DNA of 64,000 nt from Mesotoga prima MesG1.Ag.4.2 (GTDB lineage: Bacteria > Thermotogota > Thermotogae > Petrotogales > Kosmotogaceae): NCBI RefSeq assembly GCF_000147715.2, contig NC_017934.1, forward strand, positions 2,728,001-2,792,000. Reading direction: 5' to 3'. The notes under the pieces are model-generated. The model made no database searches and was not told where the DNA came from. It worked only from the letters and a program-made list of their open reading frames with translations. Below are positions 35,584-44,104 of the stretch, in pieces. Both the position numbers and the translations under genes were made by a program. Each line of letters opens with the position of its first letter. Position 1 is the stretch's first letter.

Positions 35584-35951
35584 ATGTTCAAAACTCGTTG
35601 AAAACTCACAGACTTCTTTTCTGCAAAGTATTTGAGGTCATGTTCAAAACTTTTTGGCTTTGAACATCGTATGTAGACAACTTTGAAATGGCTGTTTAGG
35701 AGAGAGTTCTCAGGTTGTTCAAAATCTTAAGAGCTGTAATTAGCCATTATGGCTGGATATACAACTTGTATTCATGAATCGTTGAGAATTAGTAGGGCAG
35801 TAATGTTCAAAAAGAGTTTATCCGAAGGGAGAAATGCAGCAAAATGATTCTGTAATTGAGCCAGAGAACGAGACTTTTGAACATGCTCAGGGAGCTATTT
35901 CAAGGAGATAATTGTCGAAAAGCAAGGGTTATGAACTTTGTATGTTCAAAA
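35584..35951. repeat. Seven scattered copies of ATGTTCAAAA in non-coding DNA
   Basis: Copies on plus are at 35584, 35640, 35803 and 35942, with TTGTTCAAAA at 35715. On minus they are at 35667-35658 (last base G) and 35884-35875. The pair at 35640-35667 forms a hairpin. Spacing is irregular (18 to 88 bases) and flanks do not match, so this is neither a CRISPR array nor a simple tandem repeat. The whole stretch 35443-36025 has no gene. The copies may be binding sites of one protein. Confidence 0.7.
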
Positions 35952-36025
35952 GTTGGGTTTGTTTAGGAAGGAAATTTCTCTGAAATGAGGTTTTTTTGAA
36001 GGCGGTTTCCAGGAGAAACAAAAAA

Positions 36026-36070
36026 ACAGGGTGTCGCAGCCATATTATGAAGAAATCCGCGACACCCTGT
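36026..36070 (-). terminator. Intrinsic terminator of the minus-strand kinase operon
   Basis: A perfect 12-bp stem ACAGGGTGTCGC (36026-36037) / GCGACACCCTGT (36059-36070). On minus it is followed by seven T. It lies 25 bases after the stop of the FGGY kinase at 36096. Confidence 0.88.
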
Positions 36071-36095
36071 TTCGGTACAACTCCCGTTACGTTGT

Positions 36096-37616
36096 CTAAC
36101 CCCTTCTGACTCCATTAAGCTCTTCAAATGTCTTCTCTAGAGCATGATATGATTCTTTGAAGAGACCATAGAGTTTCAGGTAATCTTCTTGCTGTTCCCC
36201 GATCGGTTCGATCTCTTCGACATCAACGACGAAATTCCGAACCGCTGAGAAATCAAAAAGACCGGCCCCCACACCTGCAATCATGGCCGCGCCGATCGAA
36301 GTAGCTTCATCGACGTTCTGCGGAATGGTGATAGTCTTTCCGAGAATAGTTGAAATCATGCGCTTCCAAATTCTGCTTTTTATTACTCCTCCAATGACCC
36401 TGATCTTACCTATCGGCAAAGATTCTTCCAAGCTTTCCAGAATCCATTTCAGATTCAAAGAAACGCCTTCGATTACCGCTCGCACGATATCGATTTTCTT
36501 GTGGGAGGCCGACAATCCTATGAAAGTACCTCTTGCATTGGAATTCCATATCGGACTTCTCTCTCCAAGCAGATACGGAAGATATAGTATTGATTCACTA
36601 TGACGGTGAGATTGGCAGAGTTGGGTGTCGAGATAAGAATAGATATCACGATCGCTTTCTTTCATGGATCCATCACAGTACATAGTATCCTTAATCCAGC
36701 TGTATGAGGTTCCGGCGGCCTGCATAGTGCCGGACGGAAAGTAGAGGCCTCTTACTGCATGTGCCCCAGAGAACACTCGCATTTCCTTATCAAGTAGAGG
36801 CTCTTCTGTAATTGTGGAAATCCAGGCCGAGGACCCTAGATAAAGGTAAGTATCGCCCACTTCAACTGCACCTGCTCCCACGGCCGCACTACAACCGTCT
36901 CCTGCCCCGAGTATTACTCTGCATGAGTTTGGAAGACCGATGTCTGTCGCCACTTCTTTCCTTATTTCTCCCAGGTCGGTGATGGAAGCGTACACATCTG
37001 GAAGCTTTGAGCCTTCAATTCCGAGAGCGGAAATCAGTTCTTCAGACCACGTAAGACTAGAGATATCAAATAGAGCTGTCATGACGGCATCGGAAAAATC
37101 TGTCGCAAACCTTCCTGTAAGGCGAAGATTGATGTAATCCTTTGCTTGAAGAAACTTGAAAGTTCTTTCATAGAGATCGGGTTCGTACTTTTTCAGCCAG
37201 GCTATCTTCAACCCCTGATAGGTTGGTGAGAGCCTGGAACCGGTTATTTTGTACAGATCGCTTGCCGGAACTTTCGCTAAAAGTTCTTCTACCTGTTCGG
37301 TGCTTCTCGAATCTGCCCAAATTATTGACCTTCTGAGCAGTTCGCCCGATCTATCTACAGGCACCACTGCCATCATCTGGCCGCTAATGCTGAGTGCAGA
37401 GATTTCTTTTCTGTCGATTTCCGCCATCTGAACGATTTCGGAAGTAGTCTTGCAGAAGGCAGTCCACCATGCCTCGGGATCTTGCTCAACCATTCCGGGC
37501 CCGGGGTAGAAGGTTTCATAACCGGCGAATGATGAAGCAACGAGAGAACCTGTTTGGCTGAACAAAGTCGCTTTATCTCCAGTTGTTCCCAGATCATGTG
37601 CCATTATATACTTCAA
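36096..37616 (-). CDS. FGGY-family carbohydrate kinase (xylulokinase-like)
   Basis: An intact 506-residue sugar kinase with MAHDLGTTGDKATLFSQTG (phosphate 1 loop), VEQDPEAWW, a central LGAGDGCSAAVGAGAV ATPase-fold motif, and IRVIGGVIKSRIWKRMI in the second domain. A complete C terminus is present. FGGY kinases phosphorylate xylulose, glycerol, gluconate, fuculose and similar substrates. It is the last gene of a three-gene minus operon with transaldolase-like and DeoC-like aldolases, divergent from lacI-SIS-nagA. It may phosphorylate a ketose made in that route. The other FGGY gene in the window (9553-11036) is broken. Confidence 0.9.
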   Translation of the reverse strand: MKYIMAHDLGTTGDKATLFSQTGSLVASSFAGYETFYPGPGMVEQDPEAWWTAFCKTTSEIVQMAEIDRKEISALSISGQMMAVVPVDRSGELLRRSIIWADSRSTEQVEELLAKVPASDLYKITGSRLSPTYQGLKIAWLKKYEPDLYERTFKFLQAKDYINLRLTGRFATDFSDAVMTALFDISSLTWSEELISALGIEGSKLPDVYASITDLGEIRKEVATDIGLPNSCRVILGAGDGCSAAVGAGAVEVGDTYLYLGSSAWISTITEEPLLDKEMRVFSGAHAVRGLYFPSGTMQAAGTSYSWIKDTMYCDGSMKESDRDIYSYLDTQLCQSHRHSESILYLPYLLGERSPIWNSNARGTFIGLSASHKKIDIVRAVIEGVSLNLKWILESLEESLPIGKIRVIGGVIKSRIWKRMISTILGKTITIPQNVDEATSIGAAMIAGVGAGLFDFSAVRNFVVDVEEIEPIGEQQEDYLKLYGLFKESYHALEKTFEELNGVRRG

Positions 37617-37648
37617 GGCAAAACCTCGCTTTCAGATAGAATGGTATC

Positions 37649-38317
37649 TCATGATTTCAGAGGGACCCATTCACGGTCTTCAATAGAATCCCAATCGGCC
37701 TCGAAATTGTCGATCGCCTTCAATGTGCCGCTGTGTGAGAAGAACTCGTTGTACATACCTACAGGAAGCGACATTCCGTAAATAGGTAGCTCGGCCATCT
37801 TGGAGATCTGTGTCAGGGTCTTGAAGCTTGCGGCAATCAACTTCGTCTCGTAGTCGCCGTTGGACAAGACTTTCTGCATACTACCGACAACAGAGAGATC
37901 TATTCCCAGGTTTTCGATCCTGTTCGCATATGGCGCCACATAGTCGGCGCCTGCTTCTGCAGACATCAGCACTTGAGGAACGGAGAAAACACCGGTAATC
38001 AAAGTATTTATATTCATCTTCTTGAATTCTCTCAAGACCCTTATGCCCGTTCGCGAGAAGGGGATCTTGAGAATTATCCTTTCGGGGTCTAGCCCGAAGA
38101 GTTCCTGTCCCTCCTTTAGCACTTCATCGTGACCTCTAGAGGCACACTGGACAAAAAGAGAGCCAGTGAACCTATTCAACATATCCTTTATGACTTCGAG
38201 CGGTTTTCTTCCCGTTCTCTTCAAAATACTTGGATTAGTGCTTATCCCGGAAAAGAACCCTAAATCGAACAACTCACTTATTGCCTGGACGTTTCCATCA
38301 TCTATAAACAGTCTCAT
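37649..38317 (-). CDS. Transaldolase-family protein (fructose-6-phosphate aldolase-like)
   Basis: A 222-residue single-domain member: MRLFIDDGNVQAISELFDLG start, GISTNPSILKRTG phosphate/substrate segment, catalytic Schiff-base lysine in ILKIPFSRTG, VAPYANRIENLG near the end. The length matches the short FSA/TalC subfamily rather than full transaldolase. FSA-type enzymes split or join dihydroxyacetone and glyceraldehyde-3-phosphate units. Its place between a kinase and a DeoC-like aldolase suggests a role in cleaving the sugar phosphate of this locus. Confidence 0.9.
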   Translation of the reverse strand: MRLFIDDGNVQAISELFDLGFFSGISTNPSILKRTGRKPLEVIKDMLNRFTGSLFVQCASRGHDEVLKEGQELFGLDPERIILKIPFSRTGIRVLREFKKMNINTLITGVFSVPQVLMSAEAGADYVAPYANRIENLGIDLSVVGSMQKVLSNGDYETKLIAASFKTLTQISKMAELPIYGMSLPVGMYNEFFSHSGTLKAIDNFEADWDSIEDREWVPLKS

Positions 38318-38339
38318 TTATGCCTCCATTATTATTTTT

Positions 38340-39038
38340 TCATGCAAGATCGGTTCTCCCAGGGTATTTTTCGGTAAATTCCCTGTATATTGCTACCGCA
38401 TTGCTGGAACCGAAGATATCCGCTCCCGCAGCGATGAAATCCTCAACTTGAGAGAGAGATTTCACACCCCCTGATACCTTTATTCCTTTCTCATCTCCCA
38501 CGACTCTCTTGATAATCCTGACGTCCTCTAATGTAGTGGGTCTCGAACCGTATCCCGTACCGGTCTTTACGAAATCGACGTGAGGTAGCTTCATCAGAAT
38601 AGAGCAAGCCTTTTCAATTTCGACTGTATCGAGATAAGATACTTCGATAATTACCTTGCAGGTGACATCCTTCAGGAGACCGGAAAGATAAGAGACCTCC
38701 CTTTCAAAGTAATCCCAGTCTCCGGACTTCATAGCGGAGATGTTGGCTGTTATGTCTATGTCTCTCACTTCGGGGCCGAGCCGAAGCGACTCTCTGATCA
38801 TATAAGCCTTAGTTTCCGTTGTCTCGAACCCGAAGGGAAAACCCGAACCGCAGGCCGCCGAAATATCCGTACCTCTGACCTTCTTAACCACTCTGTCCAT
38901 CAAATACCACGGAACAACAATCGCTCTAAAATCACAAGATACGCTATCGTCTATAAAGACTTCTGACTCTTTTATTGTAGCGGTCGCTTTCAGAAGCGTA
39001 CTGTCGAACCTTTTAGAGAATTTGTCAATCCTTTCCAA
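38340..39038 (-). CDS. DeoC/LacD-type class I aldolase
   Basis: About 233 residues related to deoxyribose-phosphate aldolase. FDSTLLKATAT starts the barrel, AACGSGFPFGFETTETK follows, and the catalytic lysine is in DFVKTGTGYGSRPTTLEDVR with a final KVSGGVKS phosphate motif. The start is TTG 39038, six bases after GGAGGT; the upstream ATG at 39110 lies inside the operator and is unlikely. In the amino-sugar scheme I propose it would cleave a ketose phosphate, as tagatose-bisphosphate aldolases do. First gene of the operon. Confidence 0.82.
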   Translation of the reverse strand: MERIDKFSKRFDSTLLKATATIKESEVFIDDSVSCDFRAIVVPWYLMDRVVKKVRGTDISAACGSGFPFGFETTETKAYMIRESLRLGPEVRDIDITANISAMKSGDWDYFEREVSYLSGLLKDVTCKVIIEVSYLDTVEIEKACSILMKLPHVDFVKTGTGYGSRPTTLEDVRIIKRVVGDEKGIKVSGGVKSLSQVEDFIAAGADIFGSSNAVAIYREFTEKYPGRTDLA

Positions 39039-39093
39039 AGAGGCACCTCCGTAAGCAAAATTAACGAGAGAATCGAACAAAGCCACCAAAAAA

Positions 39094-39111
39094 TATGATA
39101 GCGGTATCATA
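39094..39111. promoter_or_regulatory. LacI-type operator, copy 1 (aldolase side)
   Basis: TATGATAGCGGTATCATA, a 7+4+7 palindrome with GCGG at the centre, as expected for LacI-family repressors. It lies about 15 bases downstream of a TATAAT on minus (39131-39126), where a bound repressor would block early transcription of the kinase-aldolase operon. Confidence 0.85.
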
Positions 39112-39193
39112 GTTATCTTGAGTCAATTATATAACAAAAAACTGAGAGAAATTAAATACCCATCCATGAACTAACTTAAAACGAGAAAAAAAC

Positions 39194-39223
39194 TTGACAT
39201 GATATCTGATTTTGGGATAGAAT
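39194..39223 (+). promoter_or_regulatory. Promoter of the lacI-SIS-nagA operon
   Basis: TTGACA (39194-39199), an 18-base spacer, then TAGAAT (39218-39223). The operator copy begins 10 bases after the -10 element. Confidence 0.8.
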
Positions 39224-39232
39224 GAATTAATA

Positions 39233-39250
39233 TATGATAGCGGTATCATA
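39233..39250. promoter_or_regulatory. LacI-type operator, copy 2 (regulator side)
   Basis: Identical 18 bases to copy 1 at 39094, at the start of the transcript from the promoter at 39194. Two identical sites 139 bases apart centre to centre allow looping and co-repression of both operons by the regulator encoded at 39289. Confidence 0.87.
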
Positions 39251-39288
39251 ATGAATCATGTATCTGGATTTTGAGCAGGTGATGAGTT

Positions 39289-40299
39289 ATGGCAACAACG
39301 CTGGACGACATTGCAAAAGAGACGGGCCTCTCGAGGGCAACGGTAGCGAGGGCGATCGGGAAATATGGATACGTCAGCAAGAAGGCGAGAGAAAAGGTCA
39401 TAGCGGCTGCAAAGAAACTTAACTACAAGCCAAACTACATTGCCAAGAGCATGGCTACCGGTGAGACGAAGAATATCGGATTGATCGTGGGCGATATTCA
39501 GAATCCCTTTTTCTCCACGATAGCGAGAGCGATAAGCGATGTCATTGTTCCCGAAGGGTACAGTTTGATTGTCACAAGTACCGACGAAAAAGTGGAGGTC
39601 GAGAAGACATCTATAGATCGATTTTTTCAGAAGCAGGTAGATGGCTTGATTCTCGCTCCTGTTTCGCGTAGCAATTCCGATCATTTGAAGGATCTTGTGA
39701 AGTCCGAGATACCCATAGTGCTGATTGACAGAATCATTGAAGGCCTTGATGTTGACATGATTGTAAGCGATGACCTCGGTGGAGGTTTTGAGGCAGCTCA
39801 ATATCTTTTGGAGCTTGGTCACAGGAGAATCGGTTTCCTTTCGGATACGCTCGACATAAGTACAAACTACGATCGGATTGCTGGATACAGGGAAGCGCTT
39901 TCAAAGTATGGCATAGAAGAAAAACAGTCGTGGGTCAAGCTTGGCGGCTTTACGATTGAGGGAGCTTACAAAAGCGGCGTCTCTCTCCTGGGTCAGAACA
40001 AAGATATTACAGCGGTAATAGCAACAAACAATTATATGGCGGCGGGACTCCTTCTTGCTGCGAAGGACATGGGAATTGTGGTTCCGCGAGATATATCGGT
40101 CATTAGCTTCGATGATATTGTTTGGTTTGATCTATGTAATCCTCCAATAACATCTGTGGCTCAGGATACGAGAGAGATTGGCAGTATGGCCGCGAAAAGG
40201 ATACTGATGAATATCAGAGGTCAGAGATATGAAAAGGGACTTACCAGACTGCCTACACGACTCATCATAAGGGAATCATGTACCTCACCAAGAGACTAA
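39289..40299 (+). CDS. LacI-family transcriptional regulator
   Basis: A 336-residue repressor. The N-terminal helix-turn-helix has the family form (TLDDIAKETGLSRATVARAI, hinge NYKPNYIAKSMATG). The sugar-binding core has GLIVGDIQNPFFSTIARAIS, VDGLILAPVS, RRIGFLSDTLD and PPITSVAQDTREIGSMAAKR near the end. It is the first gene of its own operon, with an operator in its leader, so it is probably autoregulated. The inducer is likely a sugar phosphate or the imported sugar of this locus. Confidence 0.95.
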   Translation: MATTLDDIAKETGLSRATVARAIGKYGYVSKKAREKVIAAAKKLNYKPNYIAKSMATGETKNIGLIVGDIQNPFFSTIARAISDVIVPEGYSLIVTSTDEKVEVEKTSIDRFFQKQVDGLILAPVSRSNSDHLKDLVKSEIPIVLIDRIIEGLDVDMIVSDDLGGGFEAAQYLLELGHRRIGFLSDTLDISTNYDRIAGYREALSKYGIEEKQSWVKLGGFTIEGAYKSGVSLLGQNKDITAVIATNNYMAAGLLLAAKDMGIVVPRDISVISFDDIVWFDLCNPPITSVAQDTREIGSMAAKRILMNIRGQRYEKGLTRLPTRLIIRESCTSPRD

Positions 40300-40334
40300 C
40301 TAAACTTCTTGATAGATATTCGGAGGTGTTTGGA

Positions 40335-41390
40335 TTGACAATTCAAGATTTTTTGAATAATGCAAAACAAAGCGTACTCTTTACTGCCCCTTCTCTTGAG
40401 AAGGATCTTTCTGCCTTCCTTGAAGAGCATACAGAAAGGATCAAGAATCTTGCGAAGACTGCTTTAGATAAAGGCTATAAGCAGATTTACTGGGTGGGTA
40501 GCGGGAACTCCTGGTGTAATCTCTATTCAGGTGATTATATACTCAAGAAGATGACCGATCTTCCCTCTGATTACTACAAGAGCTATGATTTCATATGGAC
40601 TAATCCTTCAAGACTTGACAAGGATGCGCTGGTAATACTTGCCTCCTTCTCTGGAAATACCGAAGATACTGCGGCAGCACTTAGATTTGCGAACGGAAAG
40701 GGAGCGACAACGATTTCATTTACAAGCAAACCCGACAGCATTCTGGCAAGGGAAGCCGACGAATCGATAGTCTACGATTCTAATGGACTGTTTATACTTC
40801 CACTCGCCGGAGCCTTCATATTCAGTCTTGAAATAGCCAGGCTAAAAGGGAGAGACGTTTCGAAGTTATACGAACAGATAGAGATAATGCCTGAGCTACT
40901 GGGCAGAATATACAAGGAAGAGGAATCAAGAGCTTACAGACTGGCCAGGAAGTATCAGGAGAGTGATCTCTTTTACGTGTTAGCAAGCGGAGCGGCCTAC
41001 GCCATAGGCTATAAGTTCGGACTGACTGTCTTCATGGAAAACATGAGAGTCAACGCTTCATTCATTGAAACGTCGGAGTTCAGACATGGCCCTGCGGAAA
41101 TGCTTGACGGTCACAAGCCACTGATGGTCTTCCTTGTGGGGAGCGACGAGTCGAGAGATATGAGCGAACGGGTTATAAAAATCGCTGAGTCTAACGGCGC
41201 GGAGCTAATACGCTTTGATGTGAAGGATTATGGAGACTTCGACCCACTCTTCGCCCCGTTCCTTCTGATGATCCCTCTCCAGTGGTTCGCAGTATATTCG
41301 GCCTACTACAGAGGCATCTTCGATCTCGATGAGAGAGTTCTTATGGGAAGAGGAAAGATGTCGACGGGTAATCAAATAACCTGGCCATGA
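40335..41390 (+). CDS. SIS-domain sugar-phosphate isomerase/deaminase (AgaS/FrlB-like)
   Basis: Two SIS domains. The first has IYWVGSGNSWCNLYSGDYIL and LVILASFSGNTEDTAAALRF. The second has FYVLASGAAYAIGYKFGLT and FIETSEFRHGPAEML, whose Glu/His are typical of amino-sugar-phosphate deaminases and deglycases. The start is TTG 40335, six bases after AGGAGGTG; the ATG at 40278 would overlap lacI and lacks such a site. With NagA next door it fits deamination and isomerisation of a hexosamine 6-phosphate (GlcN6P or GalN6P), or fructosamine deglycation. Confidence 0.85.
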   Translation: MTIQDFLNNAKQSVLFTAPSLEKDLSAFLEEHTERIKNLAKTALDKGYKQIYWVGSGNSWCNLYSGDYILKKMTDLPSDYYKSYDFIWTNPSRLDKDALVILASFSGNTEDTAAALRFANGKGATTISFTSKPDSILAREADESIVYDSNGLFILPLAGAFIFSLEIARLKGRDVSKLYEQIEIMPELLGRIYKEEESRAYRLARKYQESDLFYVLASGAAYAIGYKFGLTVFMENMRVNASFIETSEFRHGPAEMLDGHKPLMVFLVGSDESRDMSERVIKIAESNGAELIRFDVKDYGDFDPLFAPFLLMIPLQWFAVYSAYYRGIFDLDERVLMGRGKMSTGNQITWP

Positions 41391-41420
41391 TTTTTTCATA
41401 GCAGGGAGGATGGAAGAAAG

Positions 41421-42530
41421 ATGAGATTCGAGAACGTATTGGTTGTTGATCCTATCGATGGAGAGTTTGTGGGAAGTGTAGAAATTCAAGAAAACGTAAT
41501 CTCTGAAATTAAGCGAGTTCAAGGGACTCAAGAATTCGAGAGAATACTGATGCCGGGATTTGTCGATCCCCATACTCATGGTTCTGTGGGTGTGGACACT
41601 CTTTCCATGAGTCAAAAAGATCTCGAAAAGTGGGAGAACTTCCTTTATTCTCAGGGAGTGACTTATTTCCTGCCCACTACTATGTCATCGACTCCTTCGG
41701 CAATCCTTTCTGCTGCTAGAGTAGTAAGAGATTACATAAAGAATAACAGTATGACTTCAGTTGGGGGCATTCACTATGAAGGCCCCTACCTGAGTCTGAA
41801 AAGAAAGGGAGCTCAGAATCCAGAACTCATTCGAAGCATAGACCTGAAGGAAATTGAGGAGACGCTAATCGAATCGGTGAAGCTCATTACTATGGCTCCG
41901 GAGCTCGAGGGATTCTCACACGCGCAAGAAATGATACAGAAGCGCGGTATAACTCTTTCGTTGGGACATACCGATGCAACTTACGAAGACATGGAGAGAG
42001 CATATAACCAAGGCTGCGATAGAATAACCCACTTTCCAAACGGGATGAACACTCTTCATCATAGGGAACTGGGCTGCGTTGGAGCTGTTCTTTCGCTGCC
42101 TTTTTCGGTAGAGATGATAATGGATGGTATTCACTCTCTGCCGGGTTTTGTGAAGCTTATCTTTGGAATAAAAGGCGCAGAAAAGATTATGATAGTTACA
42201 GATACTATCGATGCGACAGCCATGCCCGATGGAGAGTATGAACTGGGCGGACAGAAGGTCATTCTGAAAAATGGAAGACCTACTCTTGAGGACGGAACAA
42301 TTGCCGCGGCCGTACTCGTCTTCAGCGGAGCTGTAAGAAATTTCAGAGAATTCACTGACTGTACATTGAAGGAACTTGCAATGGTATCATCTCTCAACGC
42401 TCTGAATTCAATGGGTATAAAGGATCGCGGAAGAATCTCCAAGGGTTATCGCGCAGATCTGGTATTGCTCGACGAAACGCTTGAAGTTCAAGAAACCATT
42501 CTGAACGGGAAGACTGTATTTAAATCCTGA
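41421..42530 (+). CDS. nagA: N-acetylglucosamine-6-phosphate deacetylase family
   Basis: A 369-residue amidohydrolase. It has PGFVDPHTHGSVGVDT (metal-binding HxH), a glutamate in GGIHYEGPYLS, GHTDATYEDM with a metal-site histidine, THFPNGMNTLHHRELG, and catalytic aspartate region IMIVTDTIDATAMPDG. It removes the acetyl group from GlcNAc-6-P or GalNAc-6-P. GGGAGG precedes ATG 41421 at good distance. In this regulon it makes the hexosamine phosphate used by the SIS protein, so an N-acetyl amino sugar is the likely substrate. Confidence 0.93.
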   Translation: MRFENVLVVDPIDGEFVGSVEIQENVISEIKRVQGTQEFERILMPGFVDPHTHGSVGVDTLSMSQKDLEKWENFLYSQGVTYFLPTTMSSTPSAILSAARVVRDYIKNNSMTSVGGIHYEGPYLSLKRKGAQNPELIRSIDLKEIEETLIESVKLITMAPELEGFSHAQEMIQKRGITLSLGHTDATYEDMERAYNQGCDRITHFPNGMNTLHHRELGCVGAVLSLPFSVEMIMDGIHSLPGFVKLIFGIKGAEKIMIVTDTIDATAMPDGEYELGGQKVILKNGRPTLEDGTIAAAVLVFSGAVRNFREFTDCTLKELAMVSSLNALNSMGIKDRGRISKGYRADLVLLDETLEVQETILNGKTVFKS

Positions 42531-42564
42531 ATAGATTCTTATCTATTCAGCTGCGGAGGGTCTT

Positions 42565-43623
42565 ATGGAACCAATAAGAGTGTACATCGTTGACAACGGT
42601 ACGGCGGAGATCAAGACATTGTCTGAACGTATTTCCAAGTTGAGATGGAATATGCACGTAGAGACGGTTTCAGAGGATCCATTGGTCGGAGAAACCTCAT
42701 GGTCCAATAAGTTTTATACGCTGAACAAGTATCTCAAGAGAAAGTATGAAGGGTTTGCCAGCCTGATTGACGATATGATCTTCCTTGTGAGCCTCGACGA
42801 TCCTATGAGGCCCGGCAGGATAGTCGAAGCTAACAACAGTGCAGCCGAAAAACTTGGATACTCCTACGACGAGCTTCTTGAGATGAGTTTCTATTCGGTG
42901 GCCGGTGATCTTGATTCTCAGATAAAGAAAATAAGGGCCGATCTTCAGATTAAGGGAATGTGTACAACTGATTCGTTTCTCACTATGAAGAGCGGGGAGA
43001 AACTTCAAGTAGAGATTTGCTTGAAGGTGCTTGATCTTCAGAACTCCATAGTCACTATGGTCGTGGCCCGAGACACGAGTGCATACAGGAAGGTGGCCGC
43101 AGAACTCCAATGGAGACAGAATTTTGAACGAGTGATTTCAGAGGTTTCCGGAGCGCTAAAAGAGTATGAGAACATAGACGATGCGATAGAAAAGGCGCTT
43201 GGGCAACTGGGCGAGCTCACTTCCGCTGACAGATCCAATGTCTTCTTGTTTGACTACAGGACGAATTCGACCAGGAACACCCACGAATGGTGTAAAGAAG
43301 GCGTCAAGAGCGCTAAACCCCATCTTCAAAACATGCCGTTCGAGGAGTTCTCCTGGTGGATAAAGGAAATGAAAAAAGGCGGGGTACACTCTTATGTAGT
43401 CAGTGAACTCCCAGAGGAGGCAAGCAGAGAAGCCGAAATTCTTGCGCAGCAGGGAGTCGTTTCACTTGTCGTCATTCCGATTTTCTCTCGGCAGATGCCC
43501 GTCGGTTTCGTCGGACTGGAAAGGCTTAGTGGCCAATTCGATTGGAGCAGAGCAGACATAGAGCTTCTTGAGGTCTTCGCCGGACTGATATCCGGAGTAA
43601 TCGAATACTCGAGATTCATGTGA
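42565..43623 (+). CDS. PAS-GAF sensory protein without output domain
   Basis: 352 residues: a short N-terminal region (IRVYIVDNGTAEIKTLSERI), a PAS domain at about 60-175 (IVEANNSAAEKLGYSYDELL), a helix, and a GAF domain at about 185-350 (LGELTSADRSNVFLFDYRTN onward), after which the protein stops at EYSRFM. Sensor proteins of this plan usually continue into a kinase, GGDEF or HD-GYP domain. None follows, and DNA with mosaic repeats begins right after the stop. It may be a truncated sensor or a stand-alone partner. Confidence 0.82.
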   Translation: MEPIRVYIVDNGTAEIKTLSERISKLRWNMHVETVSEDPLVGETSWSNKFYTLNKYLKRKYEGFASLIDDMIFLVSLDDPMRPGRIVEANNSAAEKLGYSYDELLEMSFYSVAGDLDSQIKKIRADLQIKGMCTTDSFLTMKSGEKLQVEICLKVLDLQNSIVTMVVARDTSAYRKVAAELQWRQNFERVISEVSGALKEYENIDDAIEKALGQLGELTSADRSNVFLFDYRTNSTRNTHEWCKEGVKSAKPHLQNMPFEEFSWWIKEMKKGGVHSYVVSELPEEASREAEILAQQGVVSLVVIPIFSRQMPVGFVGLERLSGQFDWSRADIELLEVFAGLISGVIEYSRFM

Positions 43624-44028
43624 AAAACCTAGAGGTTAGAAAACAGAGGTATGAAGATCAAGAACGTTCTGAAAACTTTACAATCCGTCTGAACTTGCTT
43701 CAGCATCTCGATGATCCCAAGAACCACAGTACGATGATGAAAACAGCGTTGCTCGTCAACGGTCCACCGTCCTCCGAGAAGACCAAGCCGTCCTTGGTTC
43801 GTCCCAAACCATGAACCCGTCCTTCGGGAAGAACGGTTCTTCGTTCCGACGCTACGCGTCCAGGTTGCTCGTTCTTGGAACAAGATCCCGGATCAAGTTC
43901 GGGATGACGGCCTCTCAATAGCACTGAGGTCGTGATGGTTCAACCACTTGTATTCACGAAACACCAGACTCGAGACCCGAGACCCGTTTTGCTGGGCTTT
44001 TTTACTCGCATCTCAGAACTTGCAACTG
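43624..44028. repeat. Mosaic of short inverted repeats next to the group II intron
   Basis: From about 43740 a series of short hairpin-forming words is separated by GTCC or GTTCC (GGTCCACC, CCAAGCC/TTGGTTC, CCTTCGGG). It ends at 43886-43910 in ATCCCGGATCAAGTTCGGGAT, whose ATCCCG and CGGGAT arms pair; I recall this word as a dispersed repeat in many bacteria. After 43960 come CTCGAGACCCGAGACCCG and a tract TGGGCTTTTTTAC. No gene. Typical of intergenic repeat mosaics. Confidence 0.6.
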
Positions 44029-44067
44029 GTGAGTAGCCCAGGGGGATTTCACCCCCAGGCTCTCTCA

Positions 44068-44101
44068 GAACCGGACTTGAATCTCTCGATTCATCCGGCT
44101 C
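44068..44101 (-). ncRNA. Group II intron domain V
   Basis: A 34-base hairpin starting GAGCCGGATG and ending GTCCGGTTC on minus, with the catalytic AGC triad at its base and a GAGA tetraloop. It is followed by the domain VI stem built on CTGGGGG / CCCCC (44062-44040). This is the most conserved part of the ribozyme, and it supports an active core. Confidence 0.85.
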
Positions 44102-44104
44102 CCA

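Noticed and set aside
35584-35951. CRISPR array
   Set aside because: The repeated word is only ten bases, occurs on both strands, and spacing runs from 18 to 88 bases. No cas gene is present.
43629-43924. Two overlapping minus-strand frames with translated repeat words
   Set aside because: The translations come from the repeat mosaic (ATCCCGGATC-type words), not from a gene.
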